Under the pieces are notes generated by a model. That model saw only the letters and a program-made list of their open reading frames with translations. It searched no databases and had not been told where the DNA came from. Made by a program: the position numbers and the translations under genes. Of a stretch of DNA of 64,000 nt, positions 32,201 through 43,300 are shown in pieces. This DNA is from Neopestalotiopsis rosae (lineage: Eukaryota > Ascomycota > Sordariomycetes > Amphisphaeriales > Sporocadaceae): NCBI GenBank assembly GCA_023078685.1, contig JALGAS010000004.1, forward strand, positions 5,146,001 through 5,210,000, given 5' to 3'. How positions within the stretch are numbered: the first letter of the stretch is position 1; every line of letters starts with the position of its first letter.

Positions 32201-33713
32201 ACGGGCAGAATCCAAAAAGCGCCAAGCAGAGCTGGAAGCGGCTGAAGAAGAGGCTCGCAAGAAGGCCGAAGCCATCAAGCAACGGGAACTTGAGGAGAAG
32301 CAGAAACGTGAGGCCGAGGAAAAACGTCTCCAAGAGGAGGCGGATAAGAAACGAGCCGAAGAGGAGGAGAAACATCGCCTTGAGGAGGCTGAAAGAAAGC
32401 GGAAGGAGGAAGCGCAAGCCAAGCTCGAAGCCGAGCGACTAAAGCGTGAAGAGGAGGCCAAGAAGGCTCGCGAAGAGGAGGAGCGCTTGCAAAAAGAGAA
32501 AGAGGATCAACGTCGCCGTCAAGAAGAGGAGCGGATTCGTCTTGAGAAGGAAGCTGCTGAGGAGGCACGCCGTCTTCGTGAAGAAGAAGAGAGGCGTGAA
32601 CGTGAGCGTAAGAGAGCAGCACGGGACGCGGAGCTTTTGCGTCAACGGCAGGAACAGGAGCGGGAGCAAGAAAGGCTTCGTCTTTCGAAACTGCCACCTC
32701 TACTCCGTTGGCTCAACGGATGCGCCGACCCAAAGCAGCGGGAATATGCTCAACTCTTCACGATCATGCAGGGTGTGCGCTACGACACCATCAATCCTCT
32801 CGCGACTGGTGCTCAAGGCCGGGAACAATGGCTACTGAACACCCAGGTCGCACTTCTTCTTGGAGAGAAGGACCTGAGCCTCCAACGATGTGAGTAACTC
32901 TCGGATCCTGTTATGAATACCTGGCTAACATTCTTTGTAGATACCGGCTGGGAAAAGATTCCCGTGTCCAGCATTGCGAAGCGTGTCATCTGGCGGCTGG
33001 AGCAAGATCGATATGCTCTGACCGAGAGCAAACTGTATCATCTAGGCGAAGAACTGCCAGACTACTACGGCGGCGACCCGAGCAAAGTGGGTTACCAACG
33101 TTTAGAAAAGCTGCGGCGTGATGCGTCAAAGCTTTTCTTTGACATGGACATGTTCTTCGTCAAGGAATCCGACCTGCTCTTTGTTCTGCCCACTATCCCC
33201 CACCTGCGCAACGTCAAGCTGTCCATTTGCTACCGTGAACTTCCGGAGCACGAAAATCAGCTCAACTTCTGGACCGCACCCGCCAAGTGGAAGTCGGATC
33301 CGGATGCAAACGCCAGGGAGGGATTCGCACCCCGTCAGAAGTACTACATCAATGGACGCCTGGATGGCGAAGATCGGCCAGGGCATTACAAGCCAAGCAC
33401 CTCGCCCTTTCCTGATCAGCGCGTGCCTCGTAGAGGTGGTTTGACCGCAGTTGGCCCCGAAGAGCCCGACTACCCACAGCTATGCATGGAGCAGGGATTG
33501 GGCCATTTGCTCTCGGAGCATCAAAAACTCATGGTCATGAATGCCGCACACTTGACGCCGAGGAGCATGACATCCAATGATACTGCAGACGGCCCTAATG
33601 GTGACAACATGTCTCCATCAGCTGCATCTCCGACAACCCGAGTCAATGGCAACTACGAAAGAGGATCACCGGAAGCACCTCTTGTGAACGGAATTAATGG
33701 CACAGCTCATTAA
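29136..33713 (+). CDS. HOS4: Hos4-like ankyrin-repeat protein (Set3 complex)
   Basis: Two exons (29136-32889 and 32941-33713) give 1508 aa. The first 355 residues are disordered and rich in Ser, Pro and Lys. Ankyrin repeats lie at about 360-468 (GNTPLQVASLNGHEDVVELL, TPLLDAVENGHLGVVKLLLA) and again at about 549-651. A basic disordered region follows, then a K/E/R coiled coil at about 1005-1180. A conserved C-terminal domain starts near LPPLLRWLNGC and continues across the intron (YTGWEKIPVSSIAKRVIWRL). This layout, two ankyrin clusters plus that C-terminal domain, is that of fungal Hos4 homologues, subunits of the Set3 histone-deacetylase complex in the nucleus. The open frame extends 121 codons upstream without an ATG, so 29136 is the only start in this exon. 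The symbol rests on family knowledge. Confidence 0.85.
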
Positions 33714-34020
33714 TCTCGTCGTTTTTGAATAATCCTCCAGTCGTCCGCCAGCACGCAATTTGCTGCTGGCTCCTCCTTGTATGATACGCTTCAAGCTCTA
33801 TTTTCGGTCATCACCTTGCACGCGGATACCACATGAAGACGGCTTTTCTTTTTAACTTCTTATGATACGGGCCACGACATGACAGTACATAGTATTCATT
33901 ACCGCATATACGTCTCTTAGCGCGCACGGATATACCCTCTCACGGGAGATGGGGAGTGATGCCCTATGGAGAACCTTCGCTGAAGACAATGTAGTTATTT
34001 GGAATCGATTTAGACGCATA

Positions 34021-34047
34021 TCCAGCGCGTTTTTGGCGCGCGCTGGA
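34021..34047. repeat. Perfect 9-bp inverted repeat (hairpin)
   Basis: TCCAGCGCG at 34021-34029 and CGCGCTGGA at 34039-34047 are exact reverse complements around a 9-nt T-rich loop. It sits about 310 nt past the Hos4-like stop, so it could fold in that 3' UTR. Confidence 0.6.
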
Positions 34048-35205
34048 CCGGGTGTTTGGTGTCACATGTTGTAGCTACTCTGTCGCGATTCAAAAGGATT
34101 GGGGCATTTCAAGAGGCAACGGGTTAAAGATACCATTGAAAATCACCAATTGATAACGTGGAACAACTTACTTTCTTGTGTGCCTCGGCTGTGAATGCAA
34201 CTTGATCACCACCCACCTAGTGAGCATGGCATCACTTGGATTATGACGAATCAAACTCGCTCCTCGTCGTGCCAGGTCGTCGACTACAATACAGCGACCT
34301 GCGCACGTAACAAGTCCTTGCAATCCTTTCGAGACTGCCATGTTGAGAAACAGTGCCATAAGCGCAGTCTCTTTGGGAATACTATCCCTGAAGGAAGCTG
34401 ATACACATAGCCTTGAATTTCAGTCAGGCAACCTACAGCTACTCTGACATGGATTCAACGATAAGATCGGTAGAGCAAGCAAGCGATCTAACGCCAATAG
34501 CAGTCGAACAAGTACTCCAATACTGTCTTCCGATCAGAAGAAGGAGCAGAACAAAAACTGGAGTTTGTGTTGGCATGGTTATCTAACATATACATCTAAG
34601 CAGCTCGCCCAAGATAAAAAAATCAATCGTACAAAAATCAAATTTGACCTATTTTGAAGCAAACTATCATGCGATATCTAACAGCCAGCCCTGTCTTTGA
34701 CAATATGGCCCAAATCGTCTGGAACAAAGAGGTTTAGTAATAGACTAAGAAATCGGCAACATTCCATCAACGGATATCCACTACATCACAGTTCGTTGCT
34801 GTTAATACCATGCCACCCATGGCGTGAGAAGGAAACATGTATATTATCAAGACGGAACTACTGTATACGCTGCACATTTCTCAGCCCAATAGCCACAATG
34901 CCGTGGCCAGAGGTATTCCCGCTAACCATGGACCATACGGCTTAGTAAAGCTTCTCAGTTATATATCAGATTTTACTTGGACCAACAGGATGCAGGATGA
35001 ATTAATTTTGTGTGTTCTCCTTCCGCCGCAATAGGGGGGTGGAAAATTAACCGACGTCATCCAGCAGAGAGAGGGAAGCATACAATAGACAAAGAGTATT
35101 GTCCCACCCTGGGGAAATCAGAATGGATCGACAAACGAAACGCAAATCATCCCCCTCTGGTTCCTTTCCCGTCATGGATTTCTTTCCCACGTGGAAATCT
35201 TGGCC

Positions 35206-35206
<1 letters not shown>

Positions 35207-35237
<31 letters not shown>
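35207..35237. repeat. Homopolymer run of 31 A
   Basis: An uninterrupted run of 31 A, by far the longest homopolymer in the window, in the gene-poor region after the Hos4-like gene. It could be a retro-insertion tail, a slippage-expanded tract or an assembly effect. Confidence 0.9.
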
Positions 35238-35239
<2 letters not shown>

Positions 35240-38200
35240 ACGTTTCTGATATAAATTTTCCTCGGAAAGAGGGAGAGAAGTGGGCTGGAAGGCGCAGTAT
35301 GCGGCCGTCTCTCGAGGCCATCGTTTTAACATGCCGTTTTGACCCACCTTTAGATTATTCCTCCTCGCTTGCCGGCAGGAAGAGGGAAACATTACCGGAA
35401 AGGAAAGGTGTCTCTCTGGAGGATGAAGAAGACAGGCATTGGTATCATCGAGCTCCTCCCTCGTCTTGTAAGCACTGTAGACCAACTTTGCGCGCAAAAC
35501 TCTCTGGCTTTTGTGTCTGGTATGGCAAGTATCTCTGTCTGCGCCGATGGTAAGTGAACTGAGACCCAAGGGGGAAAGAAAGAAAGAAAGGTAGAAGGAA
35601 TACAACTTTCTTGATGCCGGCCGATTTTGTCTTTGGATAATCAATCTCAGAGAAGAAGAAGCTCACCAACCCGGACTCCATATCCCCATAACACCACGTG
35701 GTGATCTACGTCCAGGTATGCCGCTTCCCTCTCGGGACCTGGGTTCCTCAAGATATATACACCCACGAGAGGGGTAGGGTGTCGGGAGTGAGGTCCTATA
35801 AATTTTGTTTTCGTGTAAGTAGATACTCATTTTTTGAGGATTTGTAGAAGCCGGATTTGCTTGGCGATACATATATTGCCTCCTGAGGTACTTGCTCTAG
35901 AATTTTGGTCCTTCATTTCTGGTTCTTTCAATATTGTTCGTTCTCAGAACGAGTATCAGATACCCTTCGTGATTGATAATATACGTCATCGAGGACCTTG
36001 CCCGCTCTTCCCAACTTGTCGGCGTCTTCATTGAGAACCAATTTCATATATCTGATGCCATGGGAACGTTCTAGATCGAGGACGGCCCGCTAGCGCGGGC
36101 TTTATATACATATACGTGTATTCTTAGTAAGCCATGGGATTGTGCTGCACTGCGACAAGGTTTCAAACTATACTGTATGATTCGCAAGGCTGAACAATAC
36201 CTAGGCAGTTTGTTACGTGCAGCACTGCAACGGCATGCGAGGGAGACATGCTCCAACGGCTGTTCTTAACCCCTTTTGGTGCCCAGATGAGTCGCATTTT
36301 GGAAGTATTTCAAGGTCCCCTCGTGCCCAGGTACGTGTCCTTGTCTCTGGCATACGAACCGGAACGTGGAAAACATGAGTACAGCTCTCGAAGCCCAGCT
36401 ACTTGGATGGCCCAAGGAAGACAAAGCAAAGTCGGCAGATTAACCTTTCAAGCCGCGTCTCATGAGAAGACCGCGTGGCTGTCTGAGACCTGGTCCGGCA
36501 CACAGCCGCCGCCGCTGCTTCTGCCGTGCCGCCCGCCCGTTGTCTACGATGGGATGTCCCGGCGACAGAAGAGGAGGGTGGTGGAAAAGCAGAGGGTCGC
36601 ATCGCTCCGCGTTCCCGTCTTTTGCTCCATCGGCGAACAAGAGGGAAAAAAGAAGCCAAGGTTTACTGGCTTCTGTCTCAGCTTGGCGCTATCATTTCTC
36701 ACAATGCCAATGAAAGGCCCTCATATTCCAAATGCTCTTGCCGTGTCGCCCGCCCGTCTACTGCTCCTCAGTGGCCATGCAAGGCCGCTTTTCCCCCTCA
36801 TTGCTCCCGGCCTGGCCTGCCACGCGATCACGTCTCACAGCATCTTGAACAGGGAAGGCTGGGACTGGGGCCCGGCTCGGACGCAGGATCCTGGCGGGCC
36901 GCGAGTAGATGAAGAGAGTCTCTCCACAGTTCACGGTCGCGGCCGTTCTTCTCGGGCGGGAGAGAGTATCTTCTGGGGAAGTGGATTTTCTTTCCTTGGT
37001 AATGCCTTGTTTTGGGCCATGTAAAGGATGTTTGCTTCCTCTCCCATGTTTGGTCATGTTTTTTTTTTTTTGGTAGTTTCCCGAAAGTAAGAGAAAGGGG
37101 ACAAAAACAAAAAATGAACAAAAGTCTCCGACAAGTGTAAAGTACTATTTGGTAAAATATAGGTGTAATGCAAGGAAATACAACGTGGGGGGCTTCATTG
37201 GAAAGAATTACCCGACATGGCCTCAGCTGGTGGATGATGGGGTTCAGGAAGCGAAAGTGTAAAGTTACTTTTTTCTTTCGTCTTGTCTTGCCGTACTGCC
37301 CATTTCCATCACTTTGAGAAAATATGACGAATTGTCGTACTTTTTACAAACCTCGTACAAGAAGAAAAATACACAGCTCATGAATGGGGAGCTAACTTGT
37401 GGATACATTGATGTTTCGCTTTGTCTCTCCTGGCTGAGAATGGAATATGGTGTTTGCTTTATTTGATTTGATATACTTGGCCCAGGTTGAGTATGGTGGG
37501 AAGAGGAAAAGGAGGCCCGATTGCATACGGCAGTTGCTTAGCGCTTGCTCCGGAACTTCATCAGTGTCTCCGCGGATCGACGTCTGCAGAGCCGGCGCGT
37601 TAGTGTCCTCTAAGGCCGCGGTGCCCCTTTCTGTCCTTTGAATACCATGTACGATATATGTACGAATACCTGATGCGCACAATGTCATTCTAGCATGTGG
37701 ATACAAGCATGTGGAAGGCTGAAAGCAGCATGGCTAGCGGATTGTCGTCATGCAGGCATTGGCTGATAATGACAATAGTGGAGTGAGATGCAAACATGGG
37801 AAGGAAGAAGGAAGCCAGGCCAGGTGTTGAGCAGCAGCAGGCACAGCAATTATTGATCGCAACCCCTAAGATCAGACAGGTCGTGTACTTCCTACGATGG
37901 TCTGTTATGATCGTTGTTGACAATCCCGTCTTGGTTATTGGCGAGATTTGCTTCTTGGCGTACTGCTAAAGGATCCAGTTGACGCGTTAATACGAGCGAG
38001 AACTGGTAGTATGTAGTAAGTAGTCGGAGGAAAATCCAGTAAATTGAGACCCGTTGCTCGGCATTGCCTGAATCCCTCATGATGCAAATGTTGTCTTTCT
38101 CGCCCAACTCATTATATCATCTGCTCTCGGGTTTTTTGAGCACCAAATCATGATGCCATCTGTGGTCGCAAGTGCACACGGACGACGGATAGACTTCGGA

Positions 38201-38646
38201 AACCAAAGAGGTGACAAAGATTTAAAGTGCACCGACATCTGCATTTCCTTGGAAGATCCTGTCACAGAGAGTAAATGTTAGATATTGTGATAATTAAAGA
38301 CGTTATTTCTGTATTTTCCACGTTGAGAGTTGAACTCCAAGAAGCGACGACTCAGAGTTCCCATGAATGAATCGGGGCGGCCGAGCGGCAAAACCTCGGC
38401 TGGCACCTGCCAAACCGCGGGGCTTGACATCATTCCTCAGGAATTTTTGAACTTTTTGCCCCGCCAAAGCCAGATGGGCAGTCGCGCGACTGGACAAGCA
38501 ACCGCCAATTCACCATATCGTAGCAACCGGAGGCGTCACAGTCTGGGTTGACATTCAATTCCGCCGAGAAGGAATACAGCAAGGCATAGGCCCATAGGAA
38601 CAAGACTTTTATCACTGCCGGCAGCTACAGCAGCAACACCGCCAAG

Positions 38647-40368
38647 ATGTCGACGACAGTAGACAAGGTAAGTGCCCATCCGAATGAGGCAGACAAGCAG
38701 ACAGACAGCCAGGCAAACCAACAAACCCCTGCCATGTCTGTTTACGAACGAAGCTGGACCTTGGAAATGCTGACAATGTACAACAGATCAAGGATATTGA
38801 GGCCGAAGTGAGTTTTCCTCGGATCCGGTCCCGTGGGCCTCGGCTCTGGGACTGAAACAGAGTTGGCAACGTGGTCCGGGGGACGCAGTACTAAACCTCG
38901 AACAGATGGCCAAAACTCAAAAGAACAAGGCTACGTCCTTTCATTTGGGTCAACTCAAAGCCAAGCTTGCAAAGCTGAAGCGAGAGCTGCTCACTGGCCC
39001 GTCGGGCGGTGGCGGCGGCGGCGGCGCTGGTTTCGATGTTGCCAGGACAGGTGTTGCTAGTATTGGTTTCATCGGTTTCCCGTCCGTGGGCAAGAGTACC
39101 CTGATGAGCAGGTTGACTGGTCAACATTCCGAGGCCGCCGCCTACGAATTCACAACCCTGACATCGGTCCCGGGTCAAGTCACATACAATGGTATGGTCG
39201 AAACTCCCCTTTGTGTCCAATATGGCCGGTTTGCCTTCTGCGCAATCGGTCTAAAAAGTTACCATCTGGCAGTAGACGATGGCCATGTCTGACCGTGAGA
39301 ACAGGTGCGCCGCTACAAATGATTGATCTTCCGGGTATCATTGAGGGCGCCAAGGATGGTCGAGGTCGAGGTCGTCAAGTCATTGCTGTCGCCAAGACAT
39401 GTCATCTCATTTTCATCGTCCTCGATGTCAACAAGCCACTCACGGACAAGCGAGTTATTGAGACTGAGTTGGAGGGTTTCGGTATCCGTATCAATAAGGG
39501 TCCCCCAAACATCACTTTCAAGAAGAAGGACAAGGGCGGTCTCAACATTTCCAGCACCGTGCCCCTAACGCACATCACCAATGACGAGATCAAGGCTGTC
39601 ATGAACGAGTACCGCATTAACTCTGCCGATATCGCCATTCGGTGCGACGCCACCGTCGATGACCTGATTGATATATTGGAAGCCCGGAGTCGCAGCTACA
39701 TTCCCGTCATCTATGTCCTCAACAAGATTGATGCAATCAGCATTGAGGAACTCGACCTGCTTTACAGGATTCCCAACGCTGTTCCCATCAGCTCCGAACA
39801 CGGTTGGAACATTGATGAGTTGATGGAAGCCATGTACGTACCCAACCAACTCCACGGGTCGGACCTTTCAACCACGAATAACGGTCCACCGGAGAGATAC
39901 AGTCATTCTTTTGCTAACCTCCTTGTCACAGGTGGGAGAAGCTTCAATTGGTTCGTGTGTACACCAAGCCCAAGGGAAAGATGCCGGACTATTCGGCACC
40001 TGTCGTGCTACGTTCCAACAGGTGTACCGTCGAAGATTTCGTGAGTGGGCCCTTCTGCTCGAACACCTGAAGAAGCAATCAGGGTCTCCGTCCAACTTTG
40101 CTGACCGCTTCGCGCCTCCTCCCACAGTGTAACGCAATTCACCGAACCATTGTCGATGATTTCAAGACGGCCGTCGTCTACGGCAAGTCTGTAAAGCATC
40201 AGCCGCAACGAGTTGGTCTTAACCATGAATTGGCCGACGAAGATATTGGTGCGTACTTTTGTCCCCTTTCTTCCCCACCCGATATTTGTCAACTCTGCTG
40301 CTCTTTTCCTCAAGGCTGCATTGAAACTAATATTTTACTATTCGATAGTCACTATTGTGAAGAAATGA
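38647..40368 (+). CDS. RBG1: DRG1/Rbg1 GTP-binding protein
   Basis: Seven exons give 368 aa: 38647-38667, 38787-38807, 38906-39191, 39305-39833, 39932-40040, 40128-40248 and 40349-40368. The first two exons are 21 nt each and encode the coiled N-terminus MSTTVDKIKDIEAE. The Obg-type GTPase motifs are all present: G1 GFPSVGKS (71-78), the FTTLTSVPG switch, G3 DLPG (117-120) then [12 protein letters not shown], and G4 NKID. The C-terminal TGS domain ends in EDIVTIVKK, as in all DRG proteins. A Gly run (about 48-54) precedes the G domain, also typical. DRG1 with its partner DFRP1 (Rbg1/Tma46 in yeast) binds ribosomes and helps translation elongation in the cytosol. Confidence 0.96.
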
Positions 40369-43300
40369 TCGTCCTATAGATTTCAAAATATTGCAGGGAA
40401 TGTAATACCGGTGCATTATTTTTTTCTTGTTCCTGTGGGAAAAGCTATGGCCACAAAAATTTCTCTGATGGGAACCATCAAGCGAGTCTTTTCTTTCTTG
40501 CATTCCTGGGTGGCACAAATATGTCTTTGGGGTTGCAGACCACATCCGAGAGTAGTAAGAGAAAATGCCAGGGAGATCCAAGAGCAGTTAAGAACGTCGG
40601 GACAAAGGAAAAGAAAAAGAAAAACACGATACTCGCGGCGGGAGAGACAGGAGGGTTCATGGGTCCACGGCGCGGATGACGATATGATTTTTTCTATGCC
40701 TTCCTTCATATGGACAAGGCTGTCGGGGGACCGCATAATCAGGGGAACGGGTAGTACCGGTTTCTGCTGCTTTCCGCGTAGGATAGAACCCACCTCCAAG
40801 CGCCCCCTCTCAACAACAACGACGGATCGAGGCTCGAACAACATTGCCGCAGCCGACTCGGAGTTTTGCGATTAAGAAGGGAATAGCGCGCGGGTGGACT
40901 CGAGAGAGACGTTGGGACTAAGAGCGAGAAAAGTGCACTTTCTTTTTTTTTCAATCCCTTTTCCTTGTTTGCCGTACCGGCAACGCCCAATCTGGGATGG
41001 GACGGAGGGGGCAAAGGGTCATGGCGCAATGGCAATAGGATAGGGAATTTTGAGAAATCAAATCAGGTACGCATGAACAATGACTAAAAGAGAGATCAAG
41101 ACCCAAAGATCTCATAGACCTTTCACCGCAACCTGTAACGTACTGAGACCCCTCTTTTTTCGGATTTTGCTTTTCTCTCTTCTCTATCCCTCAGGCCCTC
41201 TCCCACTTTACTACAGTACCGCCCCGATGATTATCAATGCAGACCCTATATCCTTGAACAAAAGTTAAAAATTCCCAAACAAGACCCAAAGGAATCGTAA
41301 ACTTAATTGCCCACAGTCTGAGCCCATGAGGGGACTTTCTACTCCCTGCACCTATAATGCAATAACTGTTACATGATTACATGAATCATGGGAGGGTGAA
41401 TTGGTTCTTTTTTCCTTGTCCATTCATGATTACTCCGCTCAAAGAGGGCATCATATCAATTCTTTCTCTCTTTCCTTTTCGCGTAAATTACTCCATTGAA
41501 CGAACGATTGAGTACGAAAATCGAAAACCAAAGACAACGGACTTGCATTGTTATTGCTGTATCAATCTAAGCTCATCCTGCGTCGTCTATCTACATGTGT
41601 ACATGCATACGATACATTACACGGCGTAATCCAGACTGTGTGCATTGTTACAACGTTTACTTGATTGACTGTCACTTATCGATATGGCCATCGTCGCCCA
41701 TAAGCCTCTCCGTTCCCCGTGTATGATCTCAAACATTGTACACTTTTTTCCTTTTCACGTTTTCATTCTTCTGCCGCTTCTCCGCGTACCTCTTTTTTAC
41801 AATCAATTCATAGAAGAATTACATGAGAAAAAAAGCGACGCTGGAACAAAAAAGGAACCAGTTGAAATGAGCGCCCACACCCCACATTTTTTCCCCCATC
41901 TCGAGTGTGAGTGGGGGAAAAGGAAAAAGAGCAAAAGCAAGCCTAAAAAAGAATATGGTGTACGGTTTTTGCAAGGTCAAGCAAGATAGCTCGTAGAAAG
42001 GATCGAGCACACACATACGTGACCATTGAGGAGTATCTGCCCAGGATGCATATCGTGTTAATTTTGACATATATTGGGCCAAAGAAAAAGGGCCGGAAGG
42101 AGCAAAGACGAAAGGAAATAACAAAAAGGAAACCTAAAACCCCCAACTCCAACACACCCTCTTGGTTTAGCAAATCCCCCATCCCAAACGCAACCCTACA
42201 TACCACACAATCATGTGCATGCATAACCGAGAAGGAGGGGGGAGGTTTTGGGAGGGAGGTAGGTCTCTCGTCATGCGGCCGTCGAATCCGACACTCGGGC
42301 GTGGGGAAAAATGGGAATGAGATGGTGAGGAACCCCAGGAAAGGCAACGCACGCACGCACGCATTACATACAGGCGTAGATGGGCGTACATGCCTGATGC
42401 GTACAGAGTACATACCGGTAGACTAATAAGCAGCGTCATCGCAAACCGGCCCAGATGGGCAATAGTAGATGCGAGCTTTAGGCTTTTGAAGGGTTGCAAC
42501 TTGGGAAAACCACTAATGTATGAGATGTCTGAAGAATCCGGAAAAAATCGAATGCAATCCAGGGTCGCCCACTTTTTGACAGGCAGTGCCGTTGAAAAAG
42601 CTTGAGAGAAAGGCACTTGGTTATAATACTTACAGTAGTCAAGTGCGTACGGAGTAGTCTAGTGCGGATACCTCTCTTTTCATTTGTTGCCTTTCCTGGC
42701 TATTCGTCGTGTCATTGGGTCAAAAGTGATGTACGTCGTCCACAAGTAAGGCACCCACTTGTATACTCACTACTAGTACGGAGTATTTAGGTATGCAATT
42801 GGTTTCCGGCAGCGTATTGTTCAATGTTATGGCGCTTATTGCGCAAACCTGATGCCGCATCATTGTTGGTTGTTTCCTTGATAGGTCGTTCATGACGATG
42901 ACGATGTTGAGATCGATCGCGGCCCATGCGAATATAGGTCAAGTCTATGATCAACTAGTTTCTTCATTCTGGCTCGTCTATTGCAACGTTCTTTTGTCAG
43001 TCTTCTTTGCAGGGTTTTGCTCCATCGAGTTCTCGACATGTTCGGCAAATTTAACCCTGTGTCAGTGGACTTGAGTTCGACCAAGGGTAGATTGTTGCGA
43101 GTATCTGTAGATTAAGCAATGTTACTTGCGAAAGGGGAGAAGAAGAAAAAAATTTAAAAATCCAAAAAATCGGGGTGCGTGCCTGACCTTTCACAGGACG
43201 TTGCTTGCCGCCGATACACCGATGACGGCCCACAGCAGCAGCATGTGAGCTCTTCTCACCTCTCGGCTCTCCAAGTGTGGCTCGCAGTCTTGTGCGCGCG

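Larger units (their letters stand above)
33714..38646. other. 4.9-kb gene-poor region
   Basis: No family could be recognised. Structures seen are a perfect 9-bp hairpin at 34021-34047, a run of 31 A at 35207-35237 and a GC hairpin at 36085-36100 followed by TTTATATA. A 258-codon plus-strand frame at 36248-37024 has no domain. The last few hundred bases are the promoter and leader of the DRG1 gene. Confidence 0.5.

Noticed and set aside
31532..32461. 309-codon minus-strand frame
   Set aside because: It is antisense to the Lys/Glu-rich coiled coil of the Hos4-like gene. That codon composition gives long Ser/Phe/Leu-rich antisense frames by chance, and no domain is seen.
40411..40875. 154-codon frame directly after DRG1
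   Set aside because: It overlaps the DRG1 3' UTR and an equally long antisense frame. The composition is Lys/Arg-rich low complexity and no domain is seen.
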